This document shows positions 1-11,308 of a stretch of DNA of 64,000 nucleotides, piece after piece. The DNA lies in contig JAHRHY010000004.1 in assembly GCA_019671135.1 (NCBI GenBank), positions 248,001 through 312,000 on the forward strand. Reading direction: 5' to 3'. Positions within the stretch are counted from its first letter, which is position 1. The number at the start of each line of letters is the position of its first letter. A program made the translations under genes and the position numbers. The notes beneath the pieces are model-generated. The model did not search any database. It was given only the letters and a program-made list of their open reading frames with translations, and was not told where the DNA came from. This stretch comes from Linnemannia hyalina (taxonomy: Eukaryota > Mortierellomycota > Mortierellomycetes > Mortierellales > Mortierellaceae).

Positions 1-1
1 G

Positions 2-703
2 CAATACTCTCAACATCATCGACACCAACAAATCAACATCAACCCCTCTCAAACTCACAACGAACAGCCTGGGTTCCCTCCCCAACAGCACCACCACCAC
101 CAACAAGTCGTCCAACCATCATCTCAGTTCGTGTTGCCCTCCCAAGACCGAGCATTCCAACTCCAGCGCATCCTCCAACAGCAAAATCACCACCACCAGC
201 AGCAGCAGCAGCAATGCGAGCAACAAGCCCATCACGAGGAGAAGCAACGACAACTGCGGATGCAGGTCCGTATCCAAGACGAACAAAGGACCCGCGAGAT
301 GCAGGGGCAAGATCGGCTGTCGCGTGCGCTTTTGCAGAGTCAGAGTCTGGAGCAGGCGCGACTTGGGATGGCTCTGGCGAAGCAGGTTCAGGTTCAGCAG
401 GTTCAGGTTCCACAACCGCAAGGACTGCGGGGAGCGCAAGGGCAATGGCAGGGAGGGCTTGTAGGAGAAGGAGGAGGAGGAGGAGGAGGAGGAGGAGGAG
501 GAGGAGGAGGAGGAGGAGGAGGAGGAGGAGGAGGAGGAGGAGGAGGAGGAGGAGGCGGGATTGGACAAGGGAGAGTCAGTCAGACCCCGCTGCCGTCGTT
601 GATGACAGCCGAGCAGAATCACCAGTTGGATGCAGTGCTGTATGGGGAATATGTGCAGGAGTTGGGCGAGAAGGGGCATGATAAGGAAGAGCAGCAGAAG
701 TAA
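2..703 (+). CDS. Gln/Gly-rich protein, 3' end (5' truncated by window)
   Basis: The frame is open from base 2 to TAA at 701-703, so this is the C-terminal part of a gene that begins before the window. The peptide is rich in Gln and His (several Q and H runs), followed by a charged Q/R/E segment likely to be helical, then about 36 consecutive Gly codons (GGA repeats, about 471-554), then a short acidic and Gln-rich tail. I chose this frame because the Gln tracts and the charged segment read as sensible protein. The two other open frames over the GGA tract are probably shadows that give poly-Arg or poly-Ser. No domain is recognised, and low-complexity proteins of this kind are often transcriptional or RNA regulators, but nothing here proves that. 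Confidence 0.6.
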   Translation, partial: QYSQHHRHQQININPSQTHNEQPGFPPQQHHHHQQVVQPSSQFVLPSQDRAFQLQRILQQQNHHHQQQQQQCEQQAHHEEKQRQLRMQVRIQDEQRTREMQGQDRLSRALLQSQSLEQARLGMALAKQVQVQQVQVPQPQGLRGAQGQWQGGLVGEGGGGGGGGGGGGGGGGGGGGGGGGGGGGGGIGQGRVSQTPLPSLMTAEQNHQLDAVLYGEYVQELGEKGHDKEEQQK

Positions 704-1181
704 GCGAGTGAGTGAGATGGGATCTGGTCAGGATAGGTTGTCGTTCGGTCGCTGAGGACGAGGGGTTCCCTTTTTCGTGGAGGGCGAGGGGCTCTTAAGG
801 CCAGAGCTTCGTTTTTCTGTTGGGGTTCTTACCTTTTGGGTTGAGTTCGGTGGAGGAGGGAGTGAGGAGAAGGAGGGAGGGGGGAGCAAAAGAAGTCGAG
901 TACAACAAGGCTTTTATACCTGCAGTGGATGTGGTCGTTTTTAGGAGGGGCGATGTCATTGTTCTTTGTTTCTTTTCAATACACGCACCTACATACATAA
1001 AGACACGAACACATACACACATGCACATATACACACAATAAACCATGAATACGAAATGACATATCTATTGTCATAGCTGCAATCGTTAATTGGGAGAGTG
1101 ATGGCTGTAATGAAAGACCCATGCACACACTGAACAATAGAATCCAAAAAAAAAAGGCTGGTTTTTTTTAGTATTACTACT
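704..1181. other. Convergent 3' intergenic region
   Basis: This spacer lies between the stop codons of two convergent genes and presumably holds both 3' UTRs. It contains a CA/TA-rich stretch near 980-1040 and an A-run at about 1147-1156. No further gene is seen. Confidence 0.5.
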
Positions 1182-2979
1182 CTATTCGCTGTCTTCCTCC
1201 TCCTCCTCGCTATCCTCAGCAGCAGCAACCTCAAGCTCATCCTCAGACTCCTCCTCCTCCTCACCATCAGCAGCACCACTCTGAACACCATTATTCTTCC
1301 AGATGCCCTTCTGGACCGAGACACAAGTAACCCTCATATCGGTCTTATGCTCTCCAATAAACTTCTTCATCATCATCTCCTCCGTCGAAGCAGCAGGCGC
1401 AACAACATCCTCCAAGTTCCAGACCAAGATCTTGCCCTCTGAAGAAACACTCGTCAAGAGATCGCACATCTTGGTTCCTGAGCGGCCGACAAACTTGACG
1501 TTGGAGGTCTCCTCGGGGGTGAAGGGGACGGTGACGAGGTCGAGGTCCTTGATACGGTTGCCATGGCCGACGAGGGTCTTGACCAGTGCGCCTGTGGTGG
1601 TGTTGTAGATCCGGACCATCTTGTCCTCGCAGCCAACGATGAGGTAGTCGTCCTTGTAGTAGAGCATTGTGTTCAGACGCGTCTTTTTCGCGGGCTTGAT
1701 CGTGCGAATGCACTTTGCCGTCTATTTTTTTCCCAAATGGTTTACCAAAGATTATGATTAGTCCTTGTTGAAACAAAACACAATCAACAAAAAAATAAAA
1801 CAATAACCAAAAATCATGAACTGCGAGAAAAAAAAGAAGAGAAGAACTTACAGCCATGTCGTAGATGCCAATCTCCTGATCAAACATAATCGAGTACCCA
1901 GTACCAGAAGGGTTCCAAACAACCCTCAGTCCCTCTCCCTGCAAACGCGTCATACTAGCCTGCTTTCCCAACAACAAATTCCACAACCTCACCGAGTGAT
2001 CCACCGAAACCGACAGTGCAATCTTTCCCGAAGGGTGGATCGCAATCGAATGAACAGACGCCTGATGACCCTTCATGATCTTGAGACACTCCCAATCCTT
2101 TGTACGCCAGACACAGATCTTGCCGTCGTCCGATCCAGAGAGCATGTGGGTTTTGGTGTGGAATGTCAAGGCCGTGATGGTGCCCTGATGTTGGAGAAGG
2201 GCGCCGAGTTCCTTGCGACGCTTCAAATCGTAGAGTTGGATCTTTTCGTCGGTGCTGCCTGAGGCCAGGAAGTGGCCGCCGATGGCTAGTGATTTGATGC
2301 AGCCGATGTGAGCTGGGAAAATGAAAATTGGCGACAGTCTCAGCGTCATGTCCTATTAATTGTAATTGAGTTGAAAAGTACAAGATGTAGGATTAGTTTT
2401 CGATCTGCACGTTGACAACACACTACTACGACCCCCCGTGCGCGAAAAAAAATGACAAACAAAATAATAGCACGACTCTTGTGCAGCCATATCATTGTTT
2501 CTTACCTCATTCCAATAGGCGTCAACACCATAGAGAATGTTTTCATAAGTTCCTGCAACAATTCTGAAATCCTCCAAGGTAGCACCCTCAGGGACAACCT
2601 CGACCTTCTTGGGCTTGGCAACCACCTTCTTGACGGGTGCGGCAACAGTAACCTTCTTGACGCCTCCAGTGACGGGTCCTCCCTTCTTTCCGTTGTTGTT
2701 GTTTTTGTTGTTGGGCTTGGAGTTCACGACCTTCTTGGCGTTGGCGTTAGGTTTTGATCCTGAGGTGACCTTGTTGTTCTTGTTCTTGTTGCTGTTGTTC
2801 GAGGAAGGGTCGGGTTTGGTACGCTTGTTGTTGTTGGTGGTGTTGTTGTTGGCTGAAGAGGTCTTTGTGGAGACGGAAGGGGTGTGCTTGCGCTTTTGTG
2901 CGGTGGGAGCCGCAGGTGCAGCTGCGGCAGGGGTGGTCTTCTTGAGTGCGCTCTTGAGAGGCTTCTTTTGTTTATCCAT
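1182..2979 (-). CDS. MAK11: WD40 ribosome-biogenesis protein, PAK1IP1/Mak11-like
   Basis: Three exons on the minus strand (2979-2506, 2352-1852, 1721-1182; introns of 153 and 130 nt) give about 504 residues with all phases closing. The first ~120 residues are a Lys/Ala/Asn-rich basic tail. WD40 repeats follow, with clear blades such as GSTDEKIQLYDLKRR, LSGSDDGKICVWRTKDWECL and ALSVSVDHSVRLWNLLLGK, then an acidic Glu/Ser C-terminus. The blades match human PAK1IP1 and yeast Mak11 closely; these are nucleolar factors for 60S subunit assembly that help recruit Rlp24. The basic N-terminal tail is longer than in human PAK1IP1, where the basic region is C-terminal. The gene is divergent from the methyltransferase at 3283, with about 300 bp between start codons. 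Confidence 0.85.
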
Positions 2980-3282
2980 GATGTGTTTGTTGTGTAGTGA
3001 AGGGGGAGGGAGGATGAATGAAGGAAAGGAATGCTACTCAAGAACTGCAATGCCTTCTAAGCTCGAACCTTCCCAAAAAAAAAAGAAAAAAAAAAGAAAA
3101 TAACGAAAGCAGTCACTGTTGACGTTTTACCCACTGAAGTGTGCAGTTTTGGGATCAGAGCCAGGCACAGATTCAAGACAAAAATTTAATCAGTGCGCCC
3201 AACAGCTTTTTGTTCCTTTTTACCACTCTCCTCAATTCCCTTCGGATACCTCACACCATCAATACCCGATATCGATCAATCA
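2980..3282. promoter_or_regulatory. Shared divergent promoter region MAK11 / METTL6-like
   Basis: The 303 bp between two divergent start codons must carry both 5' UTRs and promoters. An A-rich run (about 3074-3100) lies centrally. No specific factor site is called. Confidence 0.45.
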
Positions 3283-4206
3283 ATGATTCAGGAACAACCC
3301 CCACAGGACCCAGTAGCAGTAGCAGCAGCAGGAGCAGAGGAACAACAGCAGGACCTGTCAAGTATTGAGGTCCGCAAGGTCAAACTCCAACAACCCCTCC
3401 AAGCCTCCATCATCTCCCCCGAGAAGCTCGAATACGCCCAGGGCGTCATCTCCAAGGACAAGGCCATCAAACCCTTCTGGGTCAACAAGTACAAAAACGA
3501 GGCCGCCAAGAACTGGGACCGCTTCTACAAACGCAACGAGACCCGCTTCTACAAGGACCGTCACTGGATCGAGCGCGAGTTCTCCATCTTTGGTGAAAAG
3601 ACGACCGCCGACGGCGATAACGAGAGGACCATCAATTGTCTGGAGATTGGTTGTGGTGTCGGGAACTTTATCTTCCCAGTCCTGGATCTCAACCAACGGT
3701 TGTTCATGTACGCCTGCGATTTCGCACCCCATGCCATCGAACTCGTCAAACAGCACGAGGACTATCCCCAGGGCCGCTGCTCAGCATTCGTCTGCGATTT
3801 GACAAAGGACTCTCTGACGGACACCATCCCCGCAGGATCCCTCGACATTGTCTCCTCGATCTTTGTCCTCTCCGCCATTCCCGCAGAGAAACTGGAAGCC
3901 GCCGTCCGGAATATCAAGGAGGTCATCAAGCCCGGCGGGATGATCTGTTTCCGAGACTATGCAGTCTACGATGCGGCACAGGTCAAGTTCAGTTCCAACC
4001 CGGGTCATATGCTGGATACCAATTTGTATGTCCGTCAGGATGGAACCATGTCGCATTTCTTTTCGGTCGAACAAATGACAGAGTTGTTTGAGAGGGAGGG
4101 GTTCAGGGTCGAGGAGTGTGGCTATGTCCATCGCGAGACTATTAACAGGGCCATGGATTTGAGTCTTGACCGAAGGTTCCTCCAGGCAAAGTTCGTCAAG
4201 CTCTAG
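3283..4206 (+). CDS. tRNA 3-methylcytidine methyltransferase, METTL6/Trm141-like
   Basis: This is a single-exon gene of 307 residues. The first in-frame ATG is at 3283; the frame is open further upstream, but only from a GTG. The SAM-binding motif I reads LEIGCGVGNF (residues about 120-129), followed by YACDFAPHAIELVKQ and the family block FVLSAIP. RDYAVYD, YVRQDGTMSHFF and a C-terminal RRFLQAKFVKL match METTL6. Upstream, NWDRFYKRNETRFYKDRHW is the family signature. Members methylate C32 in the anticodon loop of serine tRNAs (METTL6/Trm141) or threonine and arginine tRNAs (METTL2/Trm140). Length and the C-terminal block favour the METTL6 type, which acts on tRNA-Ser, probably with SerRS. It is divergent from MAK11, and both serve translation. 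Confidence 0.88.
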   Translation: MIQEQPPQDPVAVAAAGAEEQQQDLSSIEVRKVKLQQPLQASIISPEKLEYAQGVISKDKAIKPFWVNKYKNEAAKNWDRFYKRNETRFYKDRHWIEREFSIFGEKTTADGDNERTINCLEIGCGVGNFIFPVLDLNQRLFMYACDFAPHAIELVKQHEDYPQGRCSAFVCDLTKDSLTDTIPAGSLDIVSSIFVLSAIPAEKLEAAVRNIKEVIKPGGMICFRDYAVYDAAQVKFSSNPGHMLDTNLYVRQDGTMSHFFSVEQMTELFEREGFRVEECGYVHRETINRAMDLSLDRRFLQAKFVKL

Positions 4207-4437
4207 TAGGTGGACTTGTCTCTTGTCATCTTATTTCCACGATACCTCAATGTAGACTATTCAATAGATCATCTGTACCATTATCTCAACCATTGTATCC
4301 TTCAATGCAACATATATCTACAACGCGGAGAAAAAGGGTGTGCTTGATTAACGAGTATATTTGCGAATGCGAAAAATGAGAGAAAAAAAAATGCAGTGAG
4401 GGGATTGGGGGGGGGGGATGGTCTAAAATGAAAATAA
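4207..4437. other. Short convergent 3' spacer
   Basis: The spacer lies between two convergent stop codons and contains a G-run (about 4407-4417). No gene is seen. Confidence 0.5.
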
Positions 4438-6921
4438 CTAAGAAGACTCGGCGGGAGCAGCAGCCTTCTTCCTCTTCTCGGCGCCATTGACAAGTGCTGG
4501 AGCACCTCCGCTTGCCTTCCTTTTCTTGCTGTTGGCAATGATATCCCGCTTGTGTGCAATCTTCTTCTTGTCGTATGTCGACATTGTGTTGATTGTGCTG
4601 CGTCCCAATGGCATCTTTCTCAAGTTCTTCTTCTCGTTTTTGCTATTAAAGTGAATAACAAGGTAATACCATGTCAGAAACTCAGGTAGAGAAAAGCGTT
4701 CAATAACAGACAAATAAAGTATTACACAAAGGCAATTAGATGTGTTACCTTGGCTTTTTCATGGCCAACATCCAGTCGGCAACTTCGCATCCAGATTCCC
4801 GCATGACATTGACAATGCTCTTAAGATAGATCTGATCCTCGTTCGTAAAGTAGGTCATGGCCTCTCCAGAACGACCAGCACGACCGGTACGACCGATACG
4901 ATGGATATACGACTGGACCGTCTGAGGGAAATCGTAGTTGATGACCAGGTTCACGCCCTTGAAATCCACACCACGGGCCATCAGCTCAGTGGCAATCAGA
5001 ACCCACACCTTACCCTGGCGGAAACTCTCGACAATCTTGTCACGCTGGGCTTTTGTGCGCTCGGAATGGATAACGTCGACATGGATACCGTCGTAGATCA
5101 GCTCGTGGAACAATTCCTTGGCACGTTCGATACTCTGTACAAAGATCAGCACTGGGGGCTTGAGGCCGCCCTGGATAAGTTGGCGGATAGCAATGAGTTT
5201 GCCTTCTTCAGATCCACAGTACACAAGCTTTTGGTTGATGGTCTCTGTGGCGGCGTTCTTGGATCCGATGACAATCCTGATGGGCGATCTCATAAATGTA
5301 CTGGCGAGAGCCTCGACTCCTGAGGGGAGCGTGGCACTGAAGAGTGACTTTTGGAGGGAGGGGTGCGAACATGCTGCGAAAATCTCGTCCGTCTGTTCCA
5401 AGAATCCTTGTTCCAGCAACTTATCAGCCTCATCCAGAATCAAGTGGCGCACGCTATTCGTCATTTGTGAATGGACCTTGGGTTAGTTTCTGGTATATGT
5501 CAAGGTCATGACATACGAAATCCGATTCATATATAATCTGCTGAAAGGGTTCCTTACTGTCCAAGTTCCATCTTCTCCTGCTGGATGGCGTGAACGAGTC
5601 GAAGGGGCGTACTGATGAGGATATCGTATTTCTGGCGAAGGTGAGGCGCCTGTCCCTGAGTGGCAGCCGTAGCCTTGGTCAACATGCAGATCTTGAACTT
5701 TCTTCCGACGCTCAATTTCTTGATTTGGTTGAAAATCTATTATGTATGCATGAAAAATGAACAAGGTCAGCATTATTGCCTATTGACGATTCAGATCGAA
5801 CAGTCATATCACTATGCGCCGAAGTAATAGTAGTTGAAGTCATACCTGAGTAGCCAATTCACGGGTGGGGGAGATGATGACAGCTCTGTATCCGACCTTC
5901 TCGGGTCCCTTGAGATCATGCAAGATAGGCAAAACGAACGCCATTGTCTTTCCTGAACCAGTGGGCGCCATAGCCATCACATCACGTCCCTAATAAGCCG
6001 ATTTGAAGTATCAAAGTTCGTCAGATTCCTGCCACTTCAGTAATGTACATAGCCCTCCTCATGAATAACAAGGTAAGGTGTTGCCCAAAAATCTTACGTG
6101 AAGAATAATAGGAATAGCCTGCATCTGAATGGGTGTAGGCTTCTTGAATCCAGAGGCGAGGATGTTGCGCTCAAGGTAAGGCTCCAATTTGTATTGTTTA
6201 GCGAGTCCATTGAAGGATCTAAAGGGATTTGGGATATCGGTTCCGTAGACCTTGATCTTCAAGTGGCTGCGGAACAATGAAAGCTGCTCGGTGCTGTCGA
6301 ATCCAATCGACTCCTCATCATCCTCCTGTTCGTCTTCCTCTGAGTCTTCCTCGTCGCTATCCTCGTCCTGTGATTCGTCATCGCCCTCGTGTGTCTGATC
6401 CTCGCCACTGCTCTCGCCACTGTCATCCTCATCGTCGTCGTCGCTTCCGCTCTCGCCGTCGCTCTTAGCTATTGGATACCATAACAAGAACGTAACGTGT
6501 CAGTCTGAGAACAACATTGTATCCATTGAGGCGGCATCGTAGCCCTGATACGATAGGCACACTGATCTGTACCCTTCTTGACGGGCTTCTTGGCGACAGG
6601 TGCCTTCTTCGCGGCAGGCTTCTTGTTCTTGAAAAAGTCGAGCTCCGTAGTAAGGGAAGCCTCGGCGTCAGCATTCAGGCCAGTAGAAGCTGCCTTGGGC
6701 TAATAAAGATTTTTTCGGTTGTACAAGAGATTGAAGATGGTGAATAATCGATAAACGGAAGGGCGGGTTGGTCGTTCCAGTTCAGTGTGCATGAACTTGT
6801 GAGGTGTGAGGTGTAAGGTATGAAGGAGGGAAGAGGCACATACTTGGAAGACCTCGATATCGTCCTTGAAGCGCTTCTTGTCAAAGCGAGCACCGCCTCC
6901 GAGCATACGAAACAAGTCCAT
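4438..6921 (-). CDS. ROK1: DEAD-box RNA helicase ROK1/DDX52
   Basis: Seven exons on the minus strand (6921-6844, 6699-6573, 6468-6098, 5989-5846, 5736-5558, 5453-4749, 4642-4438) encode about 602 residues. An acidic Asp/Glu/Ser stretch precedes the helicase core. The core shows the Q motif [11 protein letters not shown], motif I APTGSGKT, Ia [27 protein letters not shown] and [12 protein letters not shown], then a basic C-terminal tail. The N-terminal [18 protein letters not shown] and the overall length fit Rok1 (564 aa) and human DDX52 (599 aa), which unwind early 18S pre-rRNA structures in the small-subunit processome. For the sixth exon I used the acceptor that joins KMELG to [11 protein letters not shown], because the nearer AGs give stops. 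It is divergent from the HisRS gene. Confidence 0.88.
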
Positions 6922-7209
6922 GGTAAGTGTGTGTTTATATGTCGAAAGTATGAATGAAATAAAGAGGGAAGGAGGTAATCAGGGGTCGGGCGAGGTGATG
7001 GAGAGGAGTGGAGAGTAAGGTTGCAACCTGACAAAGGCATGGACGAACAAAAAAAAAAAAAGAAAAGAAAAATGGCTTGTTTACTGTGACTGCTCTGAAA
7101 TGTTCCTTGACAATTCGTCTCCTCCGAAGAACGCGCTTTGGGCGCAGACAGGCAGGGGAGGGTTCTTCTTCCATTCACTTTTACTACCCATCACGCCCGT
7201 CCCTCTCTC
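6922..7209. promoter_or_regulatory. Shared divergent promoter region ROK1 / HisRS
   Basis: These 288 bp separate two divergent start codons. An A-run is at 7050-7062. No specific factor site is called. Confidence 0.4.
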
Positions 7210-9171
7210 ATGGCAGCACTAGCAACACGGATACGTGTACACTCGACAAAGAGACTTTGCAGATGCTTCAGCTCCAAGGCCAACAATGGTGTGTAAAAAC
7301 AATGTCGCACTCCATGGAGACACCGTCATAGTTTGGTTCCTGAAAAAGACTGACCTCTTTGTCTCCTGCATTTTAGGACAGACGAACCCGGTGCGGGGAA
7401 TGAAGGATAGGTTTGGAGACGAGAACAGGAGATTCCAATGGATTAACGACAAGGGCACAAAGATTGCAAGCCTCTACGGATTCGACCAGGTAAGCGAGCA
7501 GAGCAGGAAGTTCCTCGGAGCACACCTTTTTACGCCTACAACCAACTTCCTTCCTTCGGAGAACCGTCTCGTCAGAAGCTCACACCATAACCTGACAAGC
7601 CAACCAATTGAATAATGGTAACTTCCTAGGTAACGACGCCCATTCTGGAATACTCCCAAGTCTTTGAGAGGACCTTGGGCGACTCCTCGGATGTGGTCGG
7701 CAAGGAGCTGTACAGTTTCGAGGACAAGGGGGGTTCACGCCTGACGATGCGTCCCGAGGGCACAGCCGGAATTACACGTGCCTTGATCAGCCAGAAGCTG
7801 TACAATGATCTGCCACAAAAGTTTTATTACTCAGGACCCATGTTCCGACACGAGAGGCCTCAAAAGGGTCGCCTGCGCCAGGTACGGACCTAATAAGTTT
7901 GTAAAAAAAAATGGTTGGGGTATTTATTTGTTTGTGCGATGATGAGGATGAGTATCCCAATTAACCATCTTGAATTGGTGTATATTTGCTAAAATTAGTT
8001 CGAGCAATTCGGTATTGAGGTGTACGGACAGAGCCATCCCTCCTCGGATGTGGAGACCATTGAACTCGCCTCAGTGTTCTTGAAAAGCTTGGGTATCAAT
8101 TCAGCATCTGTAAGATACACCCTGGTCAACTCGGACGAACATGCCCGCGAGAATCCAACTACCAATTACCAGATACTTACGTGGTTGCTGTTCCTCTCTT
8201 CACATAACAGCTCGAGATCAACACGCTGGGAGACAATGCGTCTCGTCACAGCTACAGGACAGCATTGACGGAGTACCTCTCAAAGTACACCGACAAACTC
8301 TCAGAGGATAGCGTCAACAGGTACGACCCGAACAAGAGACAGCAGACGAGGACTAAGGCTTGTCGATTAGGGATAACTAAGTGCTGACTTGTAACCTAAA
8401 CGGTAATATCGTAGATTGTCATCAAACCCGTTGAGGATCTTGGATTCGAAATCACCCCAGGACATCTCAATTCTCGAGAATAGCCCAGTCCTCTCGGATT
8501 ATCTCAGCGACGCCTCCAAGGAGCGGTTCGCATTCATCACTAGAACATTGGAGCACATGAACATCCCCTTCACCATCAACCAACGTCTGGTCCGAGGACT
8601 GGACTACTACCAGGACACGGTCTTTGAGTTCAAGGTCACAAGTCCATTGCTTGGCGCACAACAGGGCACAGTTTTGGCCGGAGGACGGTACGATGGTCTT
8701 GTCGAGAAAATGGGCGGACCCGTGGGCGTGCCATCGATCGGATGGGCCGCAGGATTGGAGCGACTGAGCCTCCTGGTCGAAGACGACAATATCCCCTCGT
8801 CTGCTCGACCCATTGCGATTATTCCTGTCCCTGGTCGTCCTGTTAGTACTAGTTCTGATTTCTCCGCGGAACTTAAGGTTCACAAGAATACACCGTCGAT
8901 CATGGCGTTGCACAGCCATGCTATGTCTGTGGGCGCGGCATTGAGGGCAAAGGGTCTGCGCGTCGAATTTATGCATTTGACGGGCAGTTCGAGCTCCAAA
9001 TCCCAATTACCCAAGCAATTGGCGAGGGCTAGTAAGATGAATGCTAGCCATGCGATCTTGATTGGTACGGATGAGATGCAGAAGGGTGTTGTGACGCTCA
9101 AGGACCTTGACAAGACTGAGCAACAAAGTTGTCCCGTTGATGACCTCGTGCGCGCTCTTTCAGCGCAATGA
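7210..9171 (+). CDS. Histidyl-tRNA synthetase, bacterial type, probably mitochondrial
   Basis: Six exons (7210-7288, 7377-7489, 7630-7881, 7999-8109, 8211-8320, 8415-9171) close in phase and give 473 residues. The first exon encodes an Arg/Ser-rich, acid-free leader ([19 protein letters not shown]), typical of a mitochondrial presequence. The core is class II His[19 protein letters not shown], motif 2 [17 protein letters not shown] (about 133-149), the histidine-binding block [15 protein letters not shown], motif 3 [12 protein letters not shown] and a C-terminal anticodon-binding domain. The [14 protein letters not shown] signature and the length are those of bacterial HisRS, not the eukaryotic Hts1 type. 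The likely role is charging tRNA-His in mitochondria. Baker's yeast instead uses one eukaryotic-type gene for both compartments, so the ancestry is worth testing. Confidence 0.88.
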
Positions 9172-9838
9172 TGAATACCATCAAGTTATAGAACTCTTTA
9201 AAAAAAAACACTATTAAAGCGAGAAAGTATTAGAGAAGAAAGGGTAATGGGGGTGGGCAATTGGCAACAGTGGTGCATGCAAACAAAGCATAGGAAGGGG
9301 GCCGAGCAGTTTCACTTCTTTCATGCATCGCCTCAGTCGTTGACGCAGACAAAGTGGCAACAGAGAGAAAGGGAAAAAAATGAACGGAAGAGGGAGGAAG
9401 GAAGAAGGAATCGGGCAAGTAAAAGGGATGTCTGTAAACAAAATGACTAGTGGAAAAGGATACTGGTTTAACAGTCAACAAAGTAGGGGTGTGGCAAGAG
9501 AAGGAAGGAAGGACCAAGAGACCAAAAGAATTGAAGGAGAGAAGGACCGACAGACCAAAACAAACATGCAACGCGTCGCCCATTGAGGTTATTGTTTGTT
9601 TTGCCTTGAGCTCAAGAGTGTGTGCCATCATCATCATCGATCCGTTCCTGAGTTCCCTTGTCCGTTTGTCCCTGACACAACTCGAACCAATCAGAGCCAG
9701 GCAGATCGAACATTTATTTTATTATTGCGTGTTGTAGTTCCCTCGTGTTGTGTGTGGGTAAGAAGAAGGCAAGGGAACCACACAACATGGTCCTTGCTGG
9801 TATATAACGACTGTCTACTTTCCTCCTTCATAAACTAC

Positions 9839-9887
<49 letters not shown>

Positions 9888-10037
9888 CGTTCTTTGTGCA
9901 ACGCATTATAGTTCTTTTTTATTTATTTATTTCAGTTCACACGCTCCTTTTACGCCCTCCCCTTCTCTTCTCTTCTTTTCTCTCATCCTTCATTCATTCA
10001 TCACCAACAAACAACATACAAACATCTAATCAGCATT
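9172..10037. other. Intergenic region with CT microsatellite
   Basis: This holds the HisRS 3' UTR and the upstream region of the phosphatase gene. A near-perfect (CT)n tract spans about 9841-9882, followed by further pyrimidine-rich sequence up to the start codon, as is common in fungal promoters. No coding exon is supported. Confidence 0.5.
9841..9882. repeat. (CT)n microsatellite
   Basis: About 21 CT units lie 155 bp before the phosphatase start codon. This is a simple-sequence tract in a likely 5' UTR or promoter. Confidence 0.9.
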
Positions 10038-11308
10038 ATGACAACCACCAAAGTCCTCTTCGTCTGCCTTGGCAACATTTGCCGCTCCACCATGTAAACA
10101 CCTCCCTCCTTTTCCTCTCTCCCCATTCATTCACCAAATGACCCGAATCAGAGTTTCAACGTGTTTTGTCACCACCCACCTTACCCCCGCCCGCCACTCT
10201 GACTGACACCTTTCCTTTCCCTTATCCTCGTTCGTCGTCAATTGGTTTCCTTCAAAACCACCAAATAGGGCAGAAGCTGTGTTCATCCATGCAATTGAGA
10301 AGCGAGGCATCAGTGCGGAATTCGAGGTCGACAGTGCAGGAACCGCCTCCTATCACGTATGTTTACCCCTCTTCTGTACTCTCTTGCAGGCGGAGAAAAT
10401 AACCTCCTTTTTTCCACATTGTTGGTTTACATTCCACATGAACGACACAAAAAAGATAAACAAAACCAGGAGAGAAGGAACTAGAAAATACACAGCAGGA
10501 CACTAACATGGGGGAACCTTTACGTTTTTTTTGTTGGGTGAATGAATTAATAAACTCATTAGGTTGGAGCGAACCCTGATTCCCGATCTGCTGAGACATG
10601 TCGCAAGAACGGGGTGCCGATGAAGCACAAGGCCCGCCAGGTCAGCGAGAACGATTTCACATTCTACGATCATATCCTTTGTATGGATGAAGAGAACTTG
10701 CGGGATCTCAAGGAGATGGCGCCCAAGAAGTACACCGCAACATGTAAGCCAACAAGTGACCTCTTATGACAACAACAACAACAAGGAAGAAAGAAAGAAA
10801 AGAAAACCAAAACCTGCTCTCTCTCTGTGTGTGTGTGTTTCGCACTGTCTGTCCTTGGGACTAGCGTATTCTTTTTAATCGATCGGGCATTGGTCATGCA
10901 AGCATGACATGTACAAACAAATGAGAGCAGATCGAACGAATCGAAAAAAGATACACAAAGGAAGAGAGGGAGAGTGCATGTATGCGCAACAGCTCTTCTT
11001 TCCTCCTTTCTTTTGAGCACAAGAAAAAAATGCCTGTCATCATGAAGCATACATGTAAAACAGCAGCTCTGCTCCACTTCTCTTTTGAACAAAAGAGAAA
11101 AACAAAATCCATTGAACATGACAAAGCTAACCAATTGACCGAAATTACCCTTTGATTGACACTAGTGAAAATGTTTGGCCATTACGATCCAAAGGGCGAC
11201 CGGATTATCAAGGACCCTTACTATGGCGCTCAGGGAGGATTCGACAGGAACTTTGCCCAGTGCACTCGTTGCACAGATGCCTTCCTCGAGAGTCTTGGAT
11301 ACGAATGA
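10038..11308 (+). CDS. LTP1: Low-molecular-weight protein tyrosine phosphatase
   Basis: Four exons (10038-10093, 10269-10356, 10563-10743, 11166-11308) encode 155 residues, the usual length for this family. The N-terminal P-loop is CLGNICRST (C10 nucleophile, R16, S17), and the general-acid loop is DPYY (D125). The start codon of the second exon's Met is split AT|G across the first intron. The other family block, DSAGTASYHVG, is also present. These enzymes hydrolyse phosphotyrosine and small aryl phosphates in the cytosol by a cysteinyl-phosphate intermediate. The third intron (10744-11165) is long compared with its neighbours and contains no convincing exon. All catalytic residues are present, so the product should be active. 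Confidence 0.92.

Noticed and set aside
119..679. Minus-strand frame with a long Ser run
   Set aside because: It is a shadow of the GGA repeat; the plus frame has ordinary Gln-rich and charged sequence and a good stop.
3193..3282. N-terminal extension of the METTL6-like protein
   Set aside because: It starts only at GTG; the first ATG at 3283 gives the usual family length.
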